A program made the position numbers and the translations under genes. Source: Tritrichomonas foetus (Eukaryota; Parabasalia; Tritrichomonadida; Tritrichomonadidae). Taken from it: a stretch of DNA of 64,000 bases. Below the pieces are notes generated by a model. The model was not told the origin of the DNA. It ran no database searches and was given only the letters and a program-made list of their open reading frames with translations. Below, piece after piece: positions 10,267 to 20,400 of the stretch (its first letter is position 1; every line of letters begins with the position of its first letter). The stretch covers positions 54,911 to 118,910 of the forward strand of contig MLAK01000035.1 in NCBI GenBank assembly GCA_001839685.1, read 5' to 3'.

Positions 10267-10537
10267 TTCTTTTCTAATAATAATATCATGCGTATTTCTT
10301 CTCTTCATGAACGAAGAAGAGTACATATTCATTTTTTATGTTTCATAAGAAATGAAACTAATTGTCAAAAAAGAATCGAAGAGCAAACGAATGTGATGAT
10401 AAAGAAAAATATATTTGTGGTAATAGAATTGTTGTATTTAAACTAATAAATAGAAAATATATTTTGTAACAAATAATAAATTTTTAAATAACAAAAACTA
10501 CGAAAATTGTAGACAAAAAACATTCATGATGCTTTTC

Positions 10538-12916
10538 TTAAATATTAAAATGTTTGGTGTTCAAATTAGTTTGCATATCAAATAAATTAGTTGAATACCT
10601 TTCCATTATTCCTGGTTTTTCCATTGTTTGTTTCAACAAAGTAGGTATTCTTGTTGTGATTCGTTGAGGTGCTCTTCTTCCTTTCCCGATTACAAATGAA
10701 ACATCATTTTCTTTTTTCTGGTTTTCCTCATCATTTCCGAAATAGTGATCAATTAATTCTTCAACTGCCTTCAATTCATTATTTAATTCATCATTTTCAA
10801 AGTGGAGTTGAGTAATTGATTCCTTAAATTCCTTTAATATAGAGACTTCTTCATTTTCTATTTTATCTTCTTCATTTTCTTCATTATTGGGTTGAACATG
10901 TCTATAACTTTTTGCGAGAATTACATTTGAAATAACCGAATGAGAAGCAGCAATTAGTTCTTGAAGAACGATTTCAGAATCTTCACTTTCTTCTTCGAGT
11001 CCTTTTTGTAATTCAGGAAGTGCACGAATTGACTTTGTTCCACCTAATGCATATGCTGCAGATACACGAATATCTTCCTTAGCACTAAGCAATAATAAAG
11101 AAAATGTATCAATAGATTCATCATCAGCTTTAAATGCAGGGGAACGTGATGCAATTACCCCAAATAGAAGTGCAGAATATGGTGCTGCTTGTTGTGCATT
11201 ATTTACACATGTTTTAACAACATTGGGTGATGAAATAATCGATGCTGCAAAATTATCATGTGCAATACAGCAAACTCCAGCAAACATCGCAGCACCGAGT
11301 AAAGTAGGATTTGATAATGAATTAAGTGAACTTGATCGAATAGTGTTTGTTTTTGTTTTCTCATGAGTAGAAAGCGTTGAAAGGTCAGAAGATTCTTTAT
11401 TTAAGAAAGAAAGATGACAAATATCGGACTCTGATTTGAATTCTAAAAGTGGCGATGTGATAATTCCAAATAGTGTAGCTGTATCATTTTGATTGAGCCC
11501 ATTAAAGAATGCAAGTTTAGCAGTTGCCAAAAAAGACTCAACTGAAAATCTATTCAATAAAGAACGAACAACAAGACCGCTTAAAGGAATTGGTAAAACA
11601 CATTCATAATTCGTTCCGGAATTTCCTCTTAAAGAATTCATACAGTGTCGGCTCGAGTTGTGATTTCCATGATGGTGAGCAGAGGAATGAGTTATTGGTT
11701 GAACTGCAAAGTTATCAATGTAGTGAAGCAGCATTGCTTCAATACGGTGACTGTAGTATGAAATATTCAAAAAGTGACAAACAATTGGTAAAACGGAAGG
11801 AAGTGGGAAATTAGTGAAAGAAACCATGAGTTGCTCGAAAACATCAGGAAAAGCAGGAAGAACTGAGGAACCCTGTGAAAAAACGCTATCTAATGCCAAA
11901 TCCAAAAATCCCCAAAGTTCAGAATCTGAAAAATCAGCTAAAAATGGAAAAGATTTTGCATGAACATTATAAAACCTAAGAATTCTTTGTGCTAAAATAA
12001 AACCTCTTGTTATTGCAGCTAATGCTTTATCTTCGAAAAGGTATTTTTCTGAAGTTGTCTGATCAAGTTTGGAAAATGCAATCGAATCAATAACAGCTTC
12101 AAGGAATGATGTAAAGCTGTTATCTTTCAATAATTCTTGAATTATTCCTGTTTTAGAGTTATTTTCAGATGATGTGAAAGATGAAGCAGCAGCAACTTTT
12201 TCGAAATAAAAAGAATCATTACTTAAGCACCGAGATGAATGGAACCAAACTGCTGTTTCAACTGGGAATAAAATGGATGAGCTCAAAATATCAAAAGGTA
12301 AAGATGGTGCAGAGGGAAGAGTTTCTCCATCATCACAGGAAAGAAAGGCAATGAGGTTTCCTCCCTTTTGTTCAGAAATCCGACTAATTTCTGGAAGAAG
12401 TGCTCCTGCTGAGTTCACATCAATGATGAGCACAAATGGCGCTTTTGAAGCACCGCCTATTGCATGTTGTAAACTCATTCCTTTATACGTTGAATGCTCC
12501 TGGTCAAAAAAGAAAATAAATCCTGATTTTGATGGTGGAATGGAGCCTTGCCCGAAATAGTGGAAAATAAGGCGCTCGTTCGCTGGACGTGATAAACTTT
12601 TTGAAACTGCTCCGACAACTTCATTGATTGATGGATCGATGATTGATTCGCATGATATGTTAAACATCGACTGGTAGCGACCGTTGATTGTTACTTTTGT
12701 GGCTGGCGAGAAAAGAGATGGATTGTAATTGAATAAAGGCTCGAAACAAATCGTTCTTGGCTTGCGAGTTAATCTTCTGATCGAGGGAATGCGAAAGCCA
12801 TCAAAAAGACAAAGGAAAACACATGCGTGCTTTGATGATATCGGTTCAATATTTTCTGATGCACCTGCCGTGGTATGCCTTCTTTTGCGAATTACGTCAT
12901 GCTCGTATTTGCTCAT
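10538..12916 (-). CDS. RPTOR: Raptor-like protein (TORC1 scaffold), short form
   Basis: 792 residues. The N-terminal part (about 25-235) matches the Raptor N-terminal conserved, caspase-like region: ERLIFHYFGQGSIPPSKSG, a PFVLIIDVNSAG strand, then LIAFLSCDDGETLPSAPSLP. It is followed by a segment like Raptor's WGFLDLALDSVFSQ and by armadillo/HEAT-type helices (about 310-660), including DIRVSAAYALGG. The C-terminus (about 690-792) is Glu-rich coiled coil plus a basic tail. Raptor recruits TOR substrates. Family members are usually above 1,200 residues with C-terminal WD40 repeats; none is present here, and the gene ends at a TAA well before the neighbour. It may be a reduced Raptor or a paralogue. 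Confidence 0.8.
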   Translation of the reverse strand: MSKYEHDVIRKRRHTTAGASENIEPISSKHACVFLCLFDGFRIPSIRRLTRKPRTICFEPLFNYNPSLFSPATKVTINGRYQSMFNISCESIIDPSINEVVGAVSKSLSRPANERLIFHYFGQGSIPPSKSGFIFFFDQEHSTYKGMSLQHAIGGASKAPFVLIIDVNSAGALLPEISRISEQKGGNLIAFLSCDDGETLPSAPSLPFDILSSSILFPVETAVWFHSSRCLSNDSFYFEKVAAASSFTSSENNSKTGIIQELLKDNSFTSFLEAVIDSIAFSKLDQTTSEKYLFEDKALAAITRGFILAQRILRFYNVHAKSFPFLADFSDSELWGFLDLALDSVFSQGSSVLPAFPDVFEQLMVSFTNFPLPSVLPIVCHFLNISYYSHRIEAMLLHYIDNFAVQPITHSSAHHHGNHNSSRHCMNSLRGNSGTNYECVLPIPLSGLVVRSLLNRFSVESFLATAKLAFFNGLNQNDTATLFGIITSPLLEFKSESDICHLSFLNKESSDLSTLSTHEKTKTNTIRSSSLNSLSNPTLLGAAMFAGVCCIAHDNFAASIISSPNVVKTCVNNAQQAAPYSALLFGVIASRSPAFKADDESIDTFSLLLLSAKEDIRVSAAYALGGTKSIRALPELQKGLEEESEDSEIVLQELIAASHSVISNVILAKSYRHVQPNNEENEEDKIENEEVSILKEFKESITQLHFENDELNNELKAVEELIDHYFGNDEENQKKENDVSFVIGKGRRAPQRITTRIPTLLKQTMEKPGIMERYSTNLFDMQTNLNTKHFNI

Positions 12917-13327
12917 TTCAAGAATAAAATCTTCATTTGAATACTTTACAAATATATTAAATTATATCACAAAATGTCTTTTCAATAAAATAACTTTTTG
13001 AAATTATTAAATCCCATCACTTTTTGATAATCAATCCTGAGAGAGGGTAAATTCTCAATTATTTTTATCTTTGGAAGTTGTCATAACAAATCAGGAAATA
13101 TATGGAAGCCACTATTGTGGCATCTTATTTACAACAATTTCACACAACTATGACAAATAATTTATATTTTTTCCACTCAGTTTTTGCTTTCTTTCATTTA
13201 ACTTTTTTTACATCTACTGATGAGACTTCTTATTTTTAATAAGCGAATAGAAATAGAATATGGATCTATTGTAATATTTAAAAAATAGAATTATTAATCG
13301 AGATAATATGATTATTTTAAACAAATT
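12917..13327. other. intergenic, presumed Raptor promoter
   Basis: 411 bp between the Raptor-like 5' end and the 3' end of the next minus-strand gene. AT-rich, no ORF or repeat recognised. Confidence 0.4.
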
Positions 13328-15049
13328 CTATGCAGCGCTTGCATTAATTTTTGTTAGTTCTTCAATTGAATAACTATCATCTTTCAGTCCATCAGTAAAC
13401 TTTGCGAAATCATAATAATCATTCTTCATCTTTTTTGTGATTTTTGTAAGGCGTGAAATTCCTTTTCCTACATTTCTGTAAGTTTCATCATCACTTGGAG
13501 AAGCTTGATTTATTTGGCGACTTTTATTTTTTACATAGGAATCCTTGAATTGATTCTTTTCAAATTCAGTTCGATTATGAATTGTTTCATCAAAATAAAC
13601 ATTCCGAGAAACGTCATCACTGTTATAATCATTTCCTTGTATTTTATGTGAAAATTTATTTTTGAGTTTCTTTGATAAAACAGGATCAGTGTTTGGTGCA
13701 ATTCTCCTTTTGTCTTTGAATGACATACCATTTCTGTTGTTAACCATTAAAGATTTTCTTGTGTGGAGATAATTCTCATCATCATTTGAAATCTCATAAT
13801 CATCATTATCAAATTTATTTTCAAGTTTTTTAGATTTTTGTGATTTTTCTGTTCTTTGGTGATTCAATTTATGTGTATATGAATGTTCAGAATTATCAGA
13901 TTGGCCTATTTTATCAGAAAACATGTATGGAGGCTGGGAGTGGCATCTTTCATCATCATCACTAAACTCGTATTTGCGTGAATTGAAAGATTTTTTCACA
14001 TTTTTTTCATATTGATTGTTTCTTTGCTGATTTTGATAATGTTCTAATGATTCTTCATCACTGCTGACTTCATAGTTTGCATTTTGATGATTAGTATTGC
14101 GATAGTTTATATTTCCATAGTTTGAATTCCCATAGTTTACATTTTCTTTTCGAGAGGTGCGTTTTTCACAATTCATATGATTTTGATATTGTTTTCGATA
14201 ATAATGTTGATTAATATTGGTTTCGGAATCAAAGTCATTATTTATGTTTCGGCTTCTTTTTGTGGGTCTTACTTGAGAAACTTCAGATAAACGGGCACAC
14301 TTTTGTTCGATTCGATTTAAGTATTCTTTGGCATTTTCATATTTTCCTTTAATTGTTTGATATTTTGCATAAATTTTTGTTGCATCAGAACGAAGACTTG
14401 CCAATTTTTCAATCATTTGAACAGTTATTCGTCGCTGCCCATTCAAATCTTCTGATGGAAATCCTGGATATTCATTTAAGGCATCTGACACAATATTGAA
14501 AATTTTGAGGTTATAAGAAGTCCATTTCCTTAATTCGGAAATATAAAATTCATTTTCTTTTGAATAATCAGATAACTTTTGATGAAGCTTCATCATCTTT
14601 TTTTCGGCCATTTCTATATTTGGAATTGGATCGCAGAAGCTTCCGTGATGATAGTTATAGTTTCCGTGCTTGTTTCGATCATATTGGTATGAATCTGAGC
14701 TATTTAACATTGCGAGTTTTTTCTGATGTTCAGCATCCCAAAGTCTATCTTGAAGCGTAGAAATACAAACAGACTGCTCAGCTAATTGTGAACGATATAT
14801 TCTCTCTTCTTCAGAAGTCATATGTTTTTCGCCCGATTTATGACTAAGCTCGACGATTTTATCAAGAGCTTGTTTGTATTGAGTTTGAAGTTCTGATAAT
14901 TCTGAATTAGTTTTTTTTAATATCATATTTTTTTGAGAGAGTTCGTTGTTCAATATTTCGACTTGATTCTGAAGAGAAAGATTTTCCTTTTCTAAATCGG
15001 CAATTTTTAGTCGCATTTCGGCGAGAGCTGGTAAATCTTTAGCTGACAT
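13328..15049 (-). CDS. coiled-coil protein with Asn/Asp-rich tail, function unknown
   Basis: 573 residues. Residues about 5-75 form a heptad coiled coil (LKIADLEKENLSLQNQVEIL). A second helical part spans about 135-255. From about 265 the protein is polar and low complexity, rich in Asn, Asp, Tyr, Ser and Lys. It includes a GNSNYGNINYRNTNHQNANY repeat and several acidic SDD/DDE patches. No catalytic motif is seen. It could be a cytoskeletal or nuclear scaffold. The first ATG precedes the coil directly. Confidence 0.75.
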   Translation of the reverse strand: MSAKDLPALAEMRLKIADLEKENLSLQNQVEILNNELSQKNMILKKTNSELSELQTQYKQALDKIVELSHKSGEKHMTSEEERIYRSQLAEQSVCISTLQDRLWDAEHQKKLAMLNSSDSYQYDRNKHGNYNYHHGSFCDPIPNIEMAEKKMMKLHQKLSDYSKENEFYISELRKWTSYNLKIFNIVSDALNEYPGFPSEDLNGQRRITVQMIEKLASLRSDATKIYAKYQTIKGKYENAKEYLNRIEQKCARLSEVSQVRPTKRSRNINNDFDSETNINQHYYRKQYQNHMNCEKRTSRKENVNYGNSNYGNINYRNTNHQNANYEVSSDEESLEHYQNQQRNNQYEKNVKKSFNSRKYEFSDDDERCHSQPPYMFSDKIGQSDNSEHSYTHKLNHQRTEKSQKSKKLENKFDNDDYEISNDDENYLHTRKSLMVNNRNGMSFKDKRRIAPNTDPVLSKKLKNKFSHKIQGNDYNSDDVSRNVYFDETIHNRTEFEKNQFKDSYVKNKSRQINQASPSDDETYRNVGKGISRLTKITKKMKNDYYDFAKFTDGLKDDSYSIEELTKINASAA

Positions 15050-15058
15050 AGCTTTGTG

Positions 15059-15088
15059 CCCGTTTATTAATTGAAATTTGTAAACGGG
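15059..15088. promoter_or_regulatory. inverted CCCGTTTA repeat upstream of the coiled-coil gene
   Basis: CCCGTTTA (15059-15066) and TAAACGGG (15081-15088) form a perfect 8-bp inverted repeat with a 14-bp spacer, 10-39 bp upstream of the minus-strand start at 15049. Each arm matches the CGTTTA-type element seen near other starts. Confidence 0.4.
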
Positions 15089-15649
15089 ATTATGAAATTT
15101 TTGAATGTATCGAACTTTTTGACAACCAATTCATAAGAATAGTCGGAATCGTCATTGATGAAGGGTTTCCGAGAACTTTATTTCATTCAAATAACTTCTT
15201 TAGGAATATTTGCATTAATTAACTACAATAGTGCATTTATTTTAGGTCCTTATATTTTGGATGCAAGACTTCATATGAATCATTGTTTTGGATAAACGCT
15301 GTTTCTCTGAGAACATCCTATTAAATCATTTATAGGCTCTATTCACAAAGAAATACCAATTATTTTTTTTATTCTTGCTAAAGCAAGTATCTAGTGTGAA
15401 ATATGAATTCATCAATCTCTAAGAAATATTTTGAATAGTAACAGAAATTTTCTTTATTTAAATGGTTTATTCTCAGAATATGTGAACAATTAGTCATTAA
15501 AAAATGAAGGTACTCACTTATTTTGAAAGGTGATGAAATTTTTTGAATAGTCATTTTCAAATACCAGTCAAAAATTCAGAAGGGCAAAATTAACCAATGA
15601 AATTAGATGAACTCATCAATTCCAACTTTCATTCATTCCACAATTCACA
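15089..15649. other. intergenic, nothing recognised
   Basis: AT-rich spacer. The only long frame (minus, 15378-15560) is Phe/Ile/Lys-dominated and not supported. Confidence 0.45.
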
Positions 15650-15847
15650 TGGCTCCTAAATGAAAAATATCATGCTATATGTGGCAAACTTAGACTTGGT
15701 TTGTCAACTTCTAACATAAAATGTCCAAATATTCAATCGATGACTTTCCCTCATATTCTTGAAACAAAAAAAGAATTTGCTATTCGTGGTGATGAAGATG
15801 ATCGAAATATGTGTTTAGTTTGTGGTATTTTTTGGTTTAAATTCTGA
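15650..15847 (+). pseudogene. truncated initiator-binding-domain relic
   Basis: A 65-codon frame starting MAPNEKYHAICGKLRLGL and ending FAIRGDEDDRNMCLVCGIFW then FKF and TGA. The end aligns with FVVRDDGNDALRGIICGILF of the initiator-binding-type gene at 636-1355: same spacing of the F-x-x-R-D/G-D block and the CGI core. It stops exactly where the DNA-recognition half should begin. The following sequence does not continue the domain in any frame. I read it as the N-terminal half of a decayed family member. Confidence 0.45.
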
Positions 15848-16493
15848 ATTGCATTCATTTGTGACCTTTACACATTGTATTCATTATTTTTATGCGTTTT
15901 ATATGGAGATGTTCTTGTTTAATTATGACATTCAAATGAGTCATCTGTAGATTATTTATTCTTTTCTATGCTTGTGTATAATCTTTTGGCATTGATTGTT
16001 ATATCTACCACTTATTCGGTTTCTTACAATTGTGTAATAAATATTAAACGACGAAATAATCACCCAAAATCACCAATCATATATGTATACATTCCGAAAG
16101 TAGGTTGAACAAATGAATACACTCATAATTGGTTTTCACTCTGATAATAAGAATAACTTCAATGACATCGATCCAAGCATCTATTTTGGTCTATTCAATC
16201 GCGATTATCTGTAAAATTTCGAATTAATTGATACTATTCTAATTACTGAAAACAAATTTAATGACTTGGCATTAAATTTTTATTATCTAAATCATATTTC
16301 AGAACTAGATTAATTTCAAAGCACCACTGAAACAAGAAATACCCAATTCAAAAAAAAAATATCTGAATCTCGATTAGCAGTCTTTCCCGACCTGATTTTC
16401 TAAGAATTCACAATAAATGTTCAAAGTAAAAAGTCATTTGTAAAAAAAATAATAAAGAAAGGAGAGTTACTAACATTTAATATGAATTTCAAT
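15848..16493. other. intergenic, nothing recognised
   Basis: AT-rich spacer between the relic and the 3' end of the RRM gene. No ORF or repeat was seen. Confidence 0.45.
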
Positions 16494-17330
16494 TTAATGT
16501 CTCCTTCGGTGGTGGTGATGATGCCGATGATGATGATGGGAGTGTCTACTTGGCTTGTGGTGATGTTTCCGATGACGATGATTTGATTTTTTATGTCGTT
16601 TCTCATCTGAATATGAATCCGATTCTGAGCTTGATGAATAATCATTATATTCTGGCGCACTCTCATTACATTCTTCCTCTGCATTTTTGCTTAATATATC
16701 ATCTTTTTGAGAATCTTTGTGAGTTTCCATTTTTGGTGGAATACTTTCATTTCTATTCTCTTTTTGTCTTTTCAATTCACTTTCATTGATTTCAGCAGGA
16801 GTGTCATTTTTTGTACTATTGGCTTCTTTTTCACTTGTAATATCATTCTTATTAAGTTTGCCCAATTTTTCATTTCTTGTGTCAGTATTAGATTCATTTC
16901 TAGTTTCAGAATTTTTTGATATATGCTTGTTTTCATTTACTTTCATATTTTTTGATTGATCTGTTTGAACATTTGATATTTTTGATTTCTTTTCAGATGT
17001 TGCGTGAATATTTTTATGATACAAACCAATATCTTGTGGATTTTCTTCATCACACCTAATAACAGTAACAATTTTCCCTATAAATGTTTGTCCATCAAAG
17101 GATTTTACTGCTTGGTTTGCAGCGCCTGGTGTTGAATAAAAAATATGGCATTGAATTTTTTTGCCATTTTCTTCAACAAAAGACATAGATTCTATTTTAC
17201 CACATGTTTCAAATACGCTTTTCAAGCTATCTGGATTAATATGATTTATAGGAGTGATTACAACACCATACTTTCTCATATCAAGAAACTCGATTATTTG
17301 CCCGGCTAAATATACATTCAAATTTTTCAA
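16494..17330 (-). CDS. RRM RNA-binding protein with charged and His-rich tail
   Basis: 278 residues. An RRM spans about 18-95. RNP2-like GVVITPIN and RNP1-like KIQCHIFYSTPG are separated by the usual spacing, and the domain ends with IGKIVTVIRCD. Residues 110-225 are Lys/Glu/Asn-rich and disordered. The last about 50 residues alternate Ser/Asp with Lys/Arg/His and finish in runs of His and Arg. This resembles SR-type splicing or mRNA-processing factors with His replacing Ser. The start could also be MRKYGVVI (residue 18). It is divergent from the TOG-protein gene with a shared promoter of about 117 bp. Confidence 0.8.
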   Translation of the reverse strand: MKNLNVYLAGQIIEFLDMRKYGVVITPINHINPDSLKSVFETCGKIESMSFVEENGKKIQCHIFYSTPGAANQAVKSFDGQTFIGKIVTVIRCDEENPQDIGLYHKNIHATSEKKSKISNVQTDQSKNMKVNENKHISKNSETRNESNTDTRNEKLGKLNKNDITSEKEANSTKNDTPAEINESELKRQKENRNESIPPKMETHKDSQKDDILSKNAEEECNESAPEYNDYSSSSESDSYSDEKRHKKSNHRHRKHHHKPSRHSHHHHRHHHHHRRRH

Positions 17331-17335
17331 GAATT

Positions 17336-17356
17336 GTTAACATTCGAAATGTTAAC
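17336..17356. promoter_or_regulatory. GTTAACAT inverted repeat in a divergent promoter
   Basis: Arms GTTAACAT and ATGTTAAC flank a 5-bp centre. The site lies 6 bp upstream of the RRM start, between two divergent genes. It contains GTTAAC, like some Myb-type sites, and could coordinate both genes. Confidence 0.35.
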
Positions 17357-17447
17357 TAATAAAACGTATAACGAAAAGTTGGAATGATGAAACAAAATTT
17401 TTATAAAATCTCTTGTGAAAAAAAAGGTAAACGTTCGTCATCAAAAA

Positions 17448-20400
17448 ATGGACGAAATCGAAGCAGGTGATTGGAGAGCTAGGCTCAAAGCATACCAAAA
17501 CATTTTACAAATGATGGTAAATCCTTCTGACGAGTTATTAAGCCAGCTATTATCAAACCTTCCGAATTATATCGCCGATATTCACCCGAACTGTCAACGA
17601 GTCGCACTTATGATATGTGAAAAATTCTTTGATGTCTCGCCGTATATAAACTATCCACAAATTTCAAATGTATTAATTAATAATTGCTTAGGCGCCAAGC
17701 CTCAATCTGCTGACCTGGCAATTTCTTTAATTTCAAAATGCCTTCACGAGAGTCGAAAGGAGGTAATGGATCAACTATTCAACGGTCTTGAAAATAAAGC
17801 GCCACAAATTATCTTGTCGGTTATATCTATAATTGTTGCACATTTGGCTACATTAACTTCACAAGATGCATCAGAAGCTTTATCAATTATCGAGCATTTA
17901 AAGCCACTTCTTAAAAACCCAGATCCAAAAGTAAGTCAAGAAGCAGAATCTGCAATCGCTGCTGCCAAAATTGTAGCTGGCTCTGATCTTGATACTTTAA
18001 CGTCTTCTATCCCACATGAGCAAAAAACGAATAACAATTCATTTCAAAATGATATGAAAGAGAAAGTTGATGATAAGCATTGGATTGGACTTATCAATTC
18101 TCGAAACTGGAAAGATAGAAAAGCTGGATATGAAGAATTACTTTCAAATATTGATGAAACAAGTCAATTTAATGTAATAGAGCATAACTTTGTTATTCCG
18201 GCAGGAACTGAAAAAAATATGTTATGTGAAGGTGTTGTTGTTCAAATTATAGAAAAACTTGCTTTAACATTTAAGACAGCACTTCTAAAGAAATTAACAG
18301 GATATGTGAATCCAATCATTAATATCATGAGTCAAAAAAGGCAACAATCACGTGTCATTGTTCTTCAAAATGCTTTCGATGCGATTGCATTGAATGTTGT
18401 TTCATCACCCTATGAACCACCTTTTGTTGATTTCTTGCTGAAAATGATGACAGCTGCTTCTCCACGATTAAAAGAAGAAGCAATTGCATTTATTGTTCGT
18501 TGTCCTGTTTCACCAGTTAGCCAACAAGTTGTTGATGCTTTGCAATCTCTCACATCTGATCCGGCACAAATTGTCCGAGAAGCTGCATCGAATGCATACA
18601 AATTAAAGTTCCATTCATCTGAGCCAGAACCACGAGCAGTAGAACCTGTAAATGACCGTCCAATCGGCAAAGTTAAAGGACGTCTTGTTTCTCCTGATGT
18701 TCGTCGTTCTTCTCGTAGGAAGCAATCTATTCAAAGCACAAAAGCAACATGGGAAAATTGGGTAGAACCGGAAACACTTCAGCTTCTAAGTGCAAGCCAA
18801 TGGTCAATGGTTACTAAAGGTCTTGAAGCACTGCAAAGTCAATTTGAACAAGATCCTTCACAGCCATCGGCTGTCGTTGCTGGTCTTTCTTCAATGTTTG
18901 TAGGAAAAACATTCACTCCAAAAGTTATGATTAATCTTATGCAAAATCTGCTCTTATATATGAAAACTGATCCAGAAAAGCTTAGTGATGATGCTTTAAC
19001 AGCAGCTGTTAATTTTGCTGTTGATAAAATTCAAGATAAAAGATTTGAACAGCCAGTTTTCGATATTCTTGATTCAGCATCAGAAACAAATTCGACCCAA
19101 TTTGTATTCCAAATTCTTTATCAACAACTCCAAGTTAAGAATCCAACAATTCCACTCAGAATTTTGACATATTTCGCCCACCATCTTTCTAATTATGGAA
19201 GTAATGCAGGTGTAAATCTTGAAGAATTTTCAAATCAAATACAGCCTCTTTTCAATCATAGTGATGTTCAAGTAAGGAAGGCAGCCAATGAATGCTTTAC
19301 AGCTGTTAAATCTTTCGATCAATATGCAGCTGCAGAATATTTCAAGTACGTGAAAGCTAAGGGTGTTAAAGAAATTAAGAAATCACCATCACAACCTTCT
19401 GATAATGTTATTGAGCGATCAAGAATTCCAAAAGGAAGATCTGAAATTCCAGTTCCACAAAGAGGAAATAGACCTGTTTCACCAAGCAATCGAATTTCCA
19501 ATCATCAAGAAAGTAAAAATCAACATGAAATGCAATCATCACCAGATAAAAACTTCTTCCCACAACGCCTTATTTTATCTATAGCTAAGTCAAGTTCAAT
19601 TATTGATACAAGAAAAGCTCTTGATGAAGCAGAAAGTATATTAAATAGACAGTTAGATCATAAAGGCCCATCAACAGTTCCTGCAGCAGAATTCACAGAA
19701 TTTTACAATCGAGCCAGACAGTGGTTTAAAGATGCTAATACCAGCATTGTGTTATCTCTTACCAAAGCCGTCGCCCTTTCATTTAAAGCTATCATCAAAG
19801 ATCAAATATTAAATGTCTCGAATGAATTTTTATATGATGTTTGCTTGTTGTTGAACATTACTCATAAAGGAATTAGATCTGCGGCATTAAATGCCCTTAC
19901 TCAACTAGATTCAATTCATCCAACATTTGTAACCAGTGTCTTCCTTCCATCCTTTGGGAAATTCAATGTTGAAGGCCGCAAAGCAGGCGTTACATTTTTG
20001 AAAACTCTCACTTTTGATATGAATGTTCCTCAATTTTATCCACTCATCATAAACTTTTTGGCAGATAAATCAGAAACATTCAGAGAATCAGCCAAACCAC
20101 TTATAGAAAAATTCCTTCAATTGCCAAATTCGATGACTGCTTTAAAGAGTGCTGCAGAACAATTCACACCTGCACAGAAATTCCAAGTAATGAATCGTCT
20201 TGCTGAACTTGAAAAAATAAGTGCACCGCCAGTTGAACCAGCTGAAGAAGAAGGAGAGCCAGAACAAATATTTATATGCAATCCAACACAAAATGATAAA
20301 GAGCAACGAGAAAAAATACTTGATCCATTTTTACCATTAAAAGTTCTTAACAATGAAGAAAAAACTGATGTGTTATTAGAAATATTACAACGATATATTG

